Assembly (NCBI GenBank): GCA_910592005.1
Contig: CAJVPP010002280.1
Coordinates: 1 to 15,485, forward strand
Reading direction: 5' to 3'
Length of the DNA stretch: 15,485 nucleotides
Source: Funneliformis mosseae
Lineage: Eukaryota; Glomeromycota; Glomeromycetes; Glomerales; Glomeraceae
Shown piece after piece: positions 9,750-15,485 of the stretch. A program made the position numbers and the translations under genes. Numbering within the stretch: the first letter of the stretch is position 1; the number at the start of each line of letters is the position of its first letter. Under the pieces are notes generated by a model that was given only the letters and a program-made list of their open reading frames with translations, made no database searches and was not told the origin of the DNA.

Positions 9750-9892
9750 AAGTTAGTTTGCATAATAAAAATTCGATAAAAGAAAATGTTACACTAAAAT
9801 AATTAACATCTAAAAATAGTAAGGAGTCAATACAAAGTTATACTAAATGATCAGAATCTAAAGTTTTTTTGCAATAGAAAGGGAGGAAACTC
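9651..9892 (+). repeat. Pair of 24-bp direct repeats, 218 bp apart
   Basis: The 24-bp words at 9651-9674 and 9869-9892 both begin TTGCAATAGAAAG and end AGGAAACTC. They differ at two adjacent bases (AA versus GG) in the middle. The first copy lies inside the possible short exon at 9643-9749, and the second, read in the same frame, gives a related CNRKGGNS peptide that stops soon after. This suggests a local partial duplication. Confidence 0.6.
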
Positions 9893-10407
9893 TATTTTTG
9901 ATAGCTTTAATAGCTAATATAAAAAATAAAAAAGTCACGATATTCATAAACTTCCATTTTAATAGTTTAAAATAAGAGAAAAAAAGTTAACTTAACCAAA
10001 GAGAGTTTATTGAAAAAGATGGAAAAACTTATTTTAGAGGTGAAATTGCTTTACAATTAATCAGTTTTAATAGTGAAACCCAAGGGTAAAGTAAAGTCAA
10101 CTGAATTAAAGAAAATGCTTCAGATTTTGATATGTGATAAATAATAATCTGAATATTTATAAAAGCATAGTGTTATGGTCAGTTCTTTAAGATGCTTATA
10201 AGTGATAAGTGAAGCAATATATATGGGTGGTAAGCAGAAGGTTTAATTTAATATTTAGATTTAGAAAAGTGTCGATAAATTAACAGTTTATTTAATAACT
10301 ATAATAATGGAGTACTGCCTCAATTAACGCTCTGTATTATACAATTATATTAGAGAGATTAAACTAAACTATTATATAAAACTATAAATCAGACACTCTA
10401 CTAGGCT
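9893..10407. other. AT-rich spacer with no recognisable gene
   Basis: This stretch was read on both strands. Open frames are short and compositionally ordinary for AT-rich noncoding DNA; I see no domain motif, repeat or RNA gene. It separates the single-copy gene region from the mobile element. Confidence 0.6.
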
Positions 10408-10507
10408 AAAGGAATTTATCCTCTATTTATATAAAATGAAAAATATAAAGTTATCGAAGATATAAAAGAAATAAATATAATAAATAAAATATATAAAATA
10501 AATAAAA

Positions 10508-10662
10508 TATAATAAATATATGAGATAAATAAGATAAAATAAATAAAAGAAATATAATATATAAAAGAAATAAATGCTATAGATGTTATAGATGACATAG
10601 AAGACATATATGATTTCTTAAGGATCGATGTTATCATTTAGATCATCATCATCTATGTCTTC
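10508..10662 (+). repeat. Left inverted terminal segment with internal hairpin
   Basis: This segment is the reverse complement of 15331-15485. Its outer 80 nt are AT-only-like (AAATAAGATAAAATAAATAA words) and the inner 75 nt carry GACATAGAAGACATATATG and ATCATCATCATCTATGTC. The inner part is itself self-complementary: 10600-10614 pairs with 10648-10662 over 14 of 15 positions around a 33-nt loop. The low-complexity minus frame at 10416-10637 (Ile/Ser/Tyr/Phe only) is a by-product of this composition. Confidence 0.85.
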
Positions 10663-10665
10663 TTT

Positions 10666-11110
10666 TGTGTAATAATAGTGAGTTGTCAAGAGTGTTTGGA
10701 AAATAAAGTCTATCTATCTCAGTTTTAAGGACTTGTTTGCTTTCTCTTTCAGTTTTAATTATTTTTGTCGTAGTATTCTTTTCAGTTATGATAAAGGTTG
10801 ATCTGTTCCTTTGTAAATTCTCCTTCTTTTTGTTGACCTTTTTGCTCTAACTCTTTAATTATCTTATCTCTTTGACTTACTCTCTCCTTCCATTCTGTTT
10901 TTTCTTTTAATCATTCAACTTCTTTTTTTTAAAATAAGCAAACCCTACTAAATGAGGATGGGTTTCGCTTTTCATCTCTTCTAAACCTTTAAAAGTGCTT
11001 AGTGATAATCAGGAGGGAAACCTCTAAAGTAAAATGACGTAAACCTGCTCGCAAGCAATCCAAATTTTAATTACCCAAATTATGAACTGCCATTTTAAAG
11101 TGAGTTTAAT
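10666..11110 (-). pseudogene. Left-arm-only insert with coiled-coil-like relic
   Basis: This block interrupts the symmetry of the two arms, having no counterpart near 15,310-15,330. On the minus strand, about 10,930 to 10,780, one frame reads a charged Glu/Lys/Gln-rich stretch, including EWKERVSQRDKIIKELEQKG and EFTKEQINLYHN, before stops. It looks like the end of a coiled-coil protein, but it is too short and broken to name. The rest (10,930-11,110) shows nothing recognisable. Confidence 0.3.
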
Positions 11111-11610
11111 ATTTTTCTTTAAACTGGTACTAACCACTCTGTTTTCTCTTCTTTTTTTAGGATTTGATTTGGACTTTTTAAGCGAATTTATGGTAAATTT
11201 TTTATAGGTAGGCGAGTTAATTCTTCTTTTAAAACGGTACTAACCATTTTTTCTTTCTTCTTTTTTTAGGAATCAGCTTGGACTTTCTCTCAAAACGAAC
11301 TCATGGTAAGTTTTTTATGAGTGAGTTGTTAATTCTTTCTTTTAAAACAGTACTATTTTTCTTTTTTTTTTTAGAAATCAGCTTAGACTTTTCTCAAAAC
11401 GGACTCATGGTAAGTTTTTTATGAGTGTGTGTTAATTTTTTCTTTCCTTCATCTTTTTTAAGGAATCTGCTTGGACTTTCTTAAGTGAATTTATAAGTTT
11501 TTTATTATGGGCGAGTTAATTTCTTTCTTTCAGTAATTAACCATTTTTTTTTCTCTTTTTTTAGGAATCAGTCAACTTTTTTTCAAGTAGATTTATGGTC
11601 ATTTTATGGA
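11110..11610 (+). repeat. Left array: five ~100-bp mini-exon-like units
   Basis: The exon-like cores are at 11161-11192, 11270-11305, 11375-11409, 11463-11494 and 11565-11597, spaced 88-109 nt. Each follows a long T-rich tract ending in TTTTTAG and has a core of the type GAATCAGCTTGGACTTTCTC...CTCATG. Units 1 to 3 and 5 end in ATG followed by GT (GTAAAT, GTAAGT, GTAAGT, GTCATT), and unit 4 has lost the GT. Between units a conserved TTCTTTTAAAACGGTACTAACC word recurs in shortened form. The second core is exactly 36 nt. The layout mimics acceptor, exon and donor, but no transcript is known. Confidence 0.8.
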
Positions 11611-11778
11611 TTTAATTAGATAGAACGAACTTTATAAGAAATAGTATTCTTTTTTATTAGTTAAAGAATTTTTACACAAACATTTTATGAAATCAATTTT
11701 AAATAATAATGACGTAATATAAAATCAGAAAAAAAATTTTTTTCAATTATTTTTTTATTAAAAAAAAAGTAAAATTAT
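11611..11778. other. AT-rich spacer between left array and transposase-like relic
   Basis: This short stretch contains only A/T-rich sequence with runs of A and T around 11,730-11,770. No gene is seen. Confidence 0.6.
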
Positions 11779-14101
11779 TTATCTACTTGGTTTTTGAATG
11801 GTTGGTAATGGACAATAATCATTTTACTTTTGAGGATCTCTGATGTGTTGATATATCTGCTCATATAAATAGCATTGCCTTTCAGCTGATAATCCTGCAA
11901 GAAAAATTTCTTATGAAAATCATCTAATTTCTTTTTTTTTATAATATCTATAATTTGCTCATCCCCATCAATTGTTTTTTTTTTACTTTTACTTTACTTA
12001 TATTATTACTATAAAAAATAAAATGATGGTATTTTAAAATATTAGGAATTATTTTAAAATAATTTGATAAAAATTCTGTTCAATTATAAAAATGTACTAT
12101 ACAGTTTCCATCTTTATCAAAAATTGTCTATGCTTGATTATAACCTTCTAATGTTGAACTGTTTACTACATCTACTAAATCATCAAGATTATCAACTTCT
12201 GATTTTTATAATTTTAATTTAAAAAGACCAAAAAATCCATCAGGGCTAAATTTTGTGTGTCTAGATACCATAAATGAATATGTAATTTTAATATGCAATC
12301 CACATGCAACTCGCTATGCTAATATATGATCATAGCATTGTTTTTGTTCTGCCTAATACAATTATCTGCATAAATTATTAGATTAGTTTCACCTATTCTA
12401 TAGAGAGTAAAATAATTATGAACAAAGGATATAACTGCATTTGTATCTTTTCTAATACTTTTTTTTTCTTTAATTAAATAGTTTTTCTAGAATAAAAAAG
12501 CATCAATGAATAAAATATAAATAATATTAAATATTATAAAAATTATAGTTAATTCTAAGTACTTACTTGAATTGGAAACGCATTTTCACAAATTCCAAAA
12601 CTTGAATATTATAAAGAGATTTGAAATATATACTTCCCTTTATAAAAAAAAAACATTTTAATATATTAAAAAATACTGTATATATATCATAAATTAATTA
12701 AAAAATCATACTTCTTGTTGTAAAGAAAATGGAGGTTTTACTTGTTCTGCATAATTCCATGATATATGATTTTCAAAATTGAGAGAATTTGAATCATTAG
12801 GATGAAAAAAATTGGAAAAAATTAGAATTTTATTTTAAAAATAATTTTGATATTTGTATACAATTTCTAAATATTAATATTATTAAAAATTTTATTAATA
12901 TACAATATTTTACAGATTTTTTCTTTATAAAAATATAAATAAATACCTATAATATTCTCTTTCTTTTTGTGTCTACTGAAAATGATTATTCCATTTATAT
13001 ACACAATCTATACTTTCTTGATCTGTCTAATATTGTGAATTAAATCGTATTTTCTTACATTTAAAACACAAATCACTATGAGGAGAAAGAAATTTAATTT
13101 CTGAAATATATTTATTCCAAATACGCCAAAAAGTAGTCAAATGTAATGTTTTTTGAATTTTTAAAGCCAATATGTATAACTGATATAAAGAGAAATAACT
13201 TTCACTTGCTGGAAGGAAAATTGTTGGTAAAGTATCTTTTTTAAATGTCATTCTTTATTAAAAGTTATTAATTTATATTAGTTTATTAATAAAAAAAAAT
13301 ATATAATTAGATTATTATAATTACCAGGAGAAGGTAAATTATGAATATTTACATAATTTACTATGAAAATAAGTATATCTAAGATTTTTTCAAATGACAT
13401 AGCAGAATTACTAACTTTTCTGGTTAATTTATGTATTCTTGGACTAATTCTTTTTTCTACAAAATGAGCTCAAATATTAATCCAATATTTTTTACCAATT
13501 CTATATATCAACAAAAATGATTTACTACAAATTTTTATTTCTTCAAATATATACTCGTAACAAGTCGCTGACATTTTTAACCTTTAGTAGTTATACTACT
13601 TCGAGTAGTTGTTGATAATATTCTTAATAAAAATATATCCTTTTGTATATTGCTTAGATTCTGAAAATTTTGATAATACTCTACAACATGTTCATAAAAA
13701 ACTAATTTTTGGTTACAATATTCTTTGCAACATTTCACTATTTGTAATTTTTTGTGCTGAGCTTCAACATCCTTTTTATCTAAATTTTCTTTTATTTTTT
13801 TTATTTTTATTTTTATTTTCAGTATCTTCAATTTTATAATTTTTATAAATATTTTTAAACTTATTTATTTGTTCATCATTTAATATAGGTTCATTATAAT
13901 AAACTCATTTAAAATAAATTCACTTAGAGGTTCAATTATAATCTCAGTTAAACAAGATTTTTCTTCATAAAATATAGCTATTTCAACAGGTTCATCTGAT
14001 TAATAAATAGTTTGAAGCTCTTTCATTTGACTTTGCATAGTTGATAACTTTGAATGAGTACTATTAAAAATACTATCAAATAAAAAATGAGTTGAAATCA
14101 T
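11779..14101 (-). pseudogene. Broken transposase-like gene (SPHSDLC / ADNC-QNKNN family)
   Basis: Read on the minus strand, pieces appear in the colinear order of a multicopy eukaryotic family I recall from Rhizophagus and marine invertebrates. In order: a leader with CNQKLVFYEHVVEYYQNFQ (about 13,720); a segment with IGKKYW and VEKRISPRIHKL (about 13,420-13,510); LPTIFLPAS...FWRIWNKYISEIKF then SPHSDLCFKCKKIRFN (13,030-13,230); a short FGICENAFPIQ piece (about 12,565-12,600); YADNCIRQNKNNAM (about 12,335-12,375); ITYSFM(x)3HTKFSPDGFFGLFK (about 12,225-12,285); and GLSAERQCYLYEQIYQHI (about 11,840-11,900), with a final TAA at 11781-11779. At least four in-frame stops and several frameshifts break it; some gaps look like real introns (GTAAGT at about 12,565). 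The ADNC aspartate may belong to a DDE-type site, as in DUF7869-like proteins; this is from memory. Confidence 0.7.
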
Positions 14102-14530
14102 GGTTAAAATGTAAATATCAAAAATAAATGCCAAAAAAAATTTTGAATAAGAAGATTAAATAAAAGTTGCCAATAATAAATGCATGTATTAAAACACAAA
14201 AATTCTTTATTAAATATATTATATAAATTTTATTACTGATAAGATATTAAAATATATGTGATGCACAACTTTTACTAAAATTGATTAAATTAATTGAACT
14301 AAAAATTCCATCAATCTTATTTTAATTAAAAATTTTAATGTTTGCTTATATTAGTTAAAAATCTATACGGAAGTCCTTTATAAGGGTAATTTTCTGAGAA
14401 TCTTATAATTAGTGACTTTGCAAATCATTTCTTCAATGTTAAATTGCATAGCTATAAAAATAAAGAACTTATATGAAGAAATGTTAATATATTTCATAAA
14501 GTAAAAGAAAACTCTGTCTATTCATAAAAA
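14102..14530. other. AT-rich spacer between transposase-like relic and right array
   Basis: If the relic was once expressed on the minus strand, this would be its upstream region. It is AT-rich, without long frames or a distinct promoter word I would defend. No gene is seen. Confidence 0.55.
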
Positions 14531-15310
14531 ACTTATTGCAAGTCTATTTTGAAAGAAAGTCTAAGCTGATTTCTAAAAGAAAAAGAAAAAGAAAAAAGAA
14601 CGGTTAGTATTATTCTAAATAAAAGAATTCTGCCTACCCATAAAAGCTTAATACAAGAAAAAATCCAAGCTGATTTCTAAAAAGAAAGAAAAAAGAACAG
14701 TTAGTACCATTCCAAATAAAAGAATCCTGTCTAATAAAAGTTTACTATGAGAGAAAGTCCAAGCTGATTTCTAAAAGAAAAAAAAAATAGAATGATTAGT
14801 ATTATTTTAAATGAAAGAATCCCGCCTACCTATAAAAACTTATCATAAGAGAAAGTTCAAGCCGATTTCTAAAAAAAAGAAGAAAGAAAAATGGTTAGTA
14901 CCATTTCAAAAGAAATAATTAATAACACACTCATAAAAAACTTATTATAAGTTCGTTTCGAGAAAAGTTCAAGCTGATTTCTAAAAAAAATGGTTAGTAT
15001 TGTTTTAGAAGAAAGAATTAACAACCCACCCATAAAAAACTTATCATTAGTCCGTTTCGAGAAAAAGTTCAAGCTGATTCCTAAAAAAAAGAAGAAAGAT
15101 AGTACTGTTTCAAAAGAAAGAATTAATAACCCACTCATAAAAAACTTACCATAAGTCTGTTTTGAGAGAAAGTCTAAGCTGATTTCTAAAAAAAAATGGT
15201 TAGTACCGTTCCAAAAGAAAGAATTAACAACACACCCATAAAAAACTTATCATGAGTCCGTTTCGAGAAAAAGTTCAAACCGATTCCTAAAAAAAAAGAA
15301 AGTAAAAACA
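14530..15310 (-). repeat. Right array: eight ~100-bp mini-exon-like units, mirrored
   Basis: On the minus strand the exon-like cores begin after TTTAG at 15286, 15185, 15080, 14980, 14868, 14770, 14676 and 14572, spaced 94-112 nt. The cores 15286-15251, 15185-15150 and 15080-15045 are each exactly 36 nt, and the one from 14980 is about 35. The inner ones have been shortened to about 25 nt by loss of the CAAAACGAA part, except the innermost. Only the unit ending at 15150 keeps ATG followed by GTAAGT; most others read ATGATAAG, so the donor GT has become AT. The 89-residue minus frame at 14869-15138 is simply three units read through and is not a gene. Confidence 0.8.
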
Positions 15311-15330
15311 GTTAGTAATGTTATATAAAA

Positions 15331-15485
15331 GAAGACATAGATGATGATGATCTAAAGGATGACATCAATCCCTAAGAAATCATATATGTCTTCTATGTCA
15401 TCTATATTGTCTATAGCATATATTTCTTTTATACAATATATTTCTTTTATTTATTTTATCTTATTTATCTCATATATTTATTATA
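15331..15485 (-). repeat. Right inverted terminal segment (continues past the window)
   Basis: This is the inverted counterpart of 10508-10662, 155 nt with about 10 substitutions. Its own hairpin pairs 15331-15345 with 15379-15393. The match reaches the last base of the window, so the arm certainly extends further. Confidence 0.85.

Larger units (their letters stand above)
10408..15485. mobile_element. Large decayed transposon with long inverted arms (right end outside window)
   Basis: The two outer segments, 10508-10662 and 15331-15485, are inverted copies: both are 155 nt, with about 10 mismatches counted by eye and no gap. Inside them lie mirrored arrays of ~100-bp units (about 11,110-11,610 and 14,530-15,310), and the centre has a broken transposase-like gene on the minus strand. 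This arrangement, inverted arms around one enzyme gene, is that of a cut-and-paste type DNA transposon. The left outer limit is uncertain (10,408 to 10,508) because the right arm runs off the window, so no target-site duplication can be sought. The left arm has about 450 bp (10,666-11,110) that the right arm lacks. Stops and frameshifts show the copy is dead by itself. Confidence 0.7.

Noticed and set aside
10416..10637. Minus-strand frame made of Ile, Ser, Tyr and Phe
   Set aside because: It is the translation of AAATAA/GATAAA low-complexity terminal repeat sequence.
13609..13839. Plus-strand hydrophobic 76-codon frame
   Set aside because: It is antisense to the best-preserved N-terminal piece of the transposase-like relic and is Phe/Leu-rich only because the other strand is Lys-rich.
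11779..14101. Reverse transcriptase, viral or retrotransposon origin for the relic
   Set aside because: No YxDD, protease or integrase zinc motif is visible, and the pieces align instead with the SPHSDLC/ADNC family.
14869..15138. Minus-strand 89-codon repetitive frame
   Set aside because: It is read-through of three array units; the frame ignores the conserved AG/GT edges and breaks in the neighbouring units.
11110..15310. CRISPR-like array
   Set aside because: The repeats and spacers are both related between units, the period is ~100 bp, the context is eukaryotic, and no cas gene is present.

Overview
The window is nuclear DNA of a strongly AT-rich eukaryote. The genes are split by short AT-rich introns with GTAAGT-like donors and TAG, CAG or sometimes AAAG acceptors. 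Long T-runs, (TA)n and (TAA)n tracts are common between genes. An Spt5 with GSKTPA-type C-terminal repeats, a LITAF-domain protein, and a decayed copy of a transposase-like family known to me from Glomeromycotina and marine invertebrates all point to an early-diverging fungus, most likely an arbuscular mycorrhizal fungus (Rhizophagus-like). The taxon is inferred; no marker gene is present.

The left two thirds (about 1-9,300) holds four intact genes whose exon chains I closed frame by frame. SPT5 (minus, 12 exons, 1,110 aa) encodes a transcription elongation factor. It is divergent, across about 210 bp, from an alpha-tubulin N-acetyltransferase (ATAT1/MEC-17 type, plus, 5 exons, 287 aa). Next come a LITAF-domain protein (plus, 2 exons, 181 aa) and, convergent with it, a GLUT-like MFS sugar transporter (minus, 4 exons, 504 aa). 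I see no shared pathway; the only likely joint regulation is the short SPT5/ATAT promoter, which has a CCAAT box and a CRE/ATF-like site. A GC-richer patch at 1-195 may be the end of another gene or a dispersed repeat.

The right third (about 10,410-15,485) looks like one large, decayed mobile element. It has inverted terminal segments of at least 155 bp (about 94% identical by eye), each containing a smaller hairpin. Inside each lies an array of ~100-bp units in mirrored orientation, five units on the left and eight on the right. The best-preserved units look like a 36-nt mini-exon between a T-rich/AG acceptor and a GTAAGT donor. The centre holds a broken minus-strand gene of a DDE-like, transposase-like family with SPHSDLCFKC and ADNC(x)3QNKNN hallmarks. 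The right end of the element lies outside the window.

The stretch 9,255-10,410 has the transporter promoter (CCAAT and two CACGTG boxes), a possible tiny exon and a 24-bp direct repeat, and otherwise nothing recognisable. No tRNA, rRNA or CRISPR was seen.
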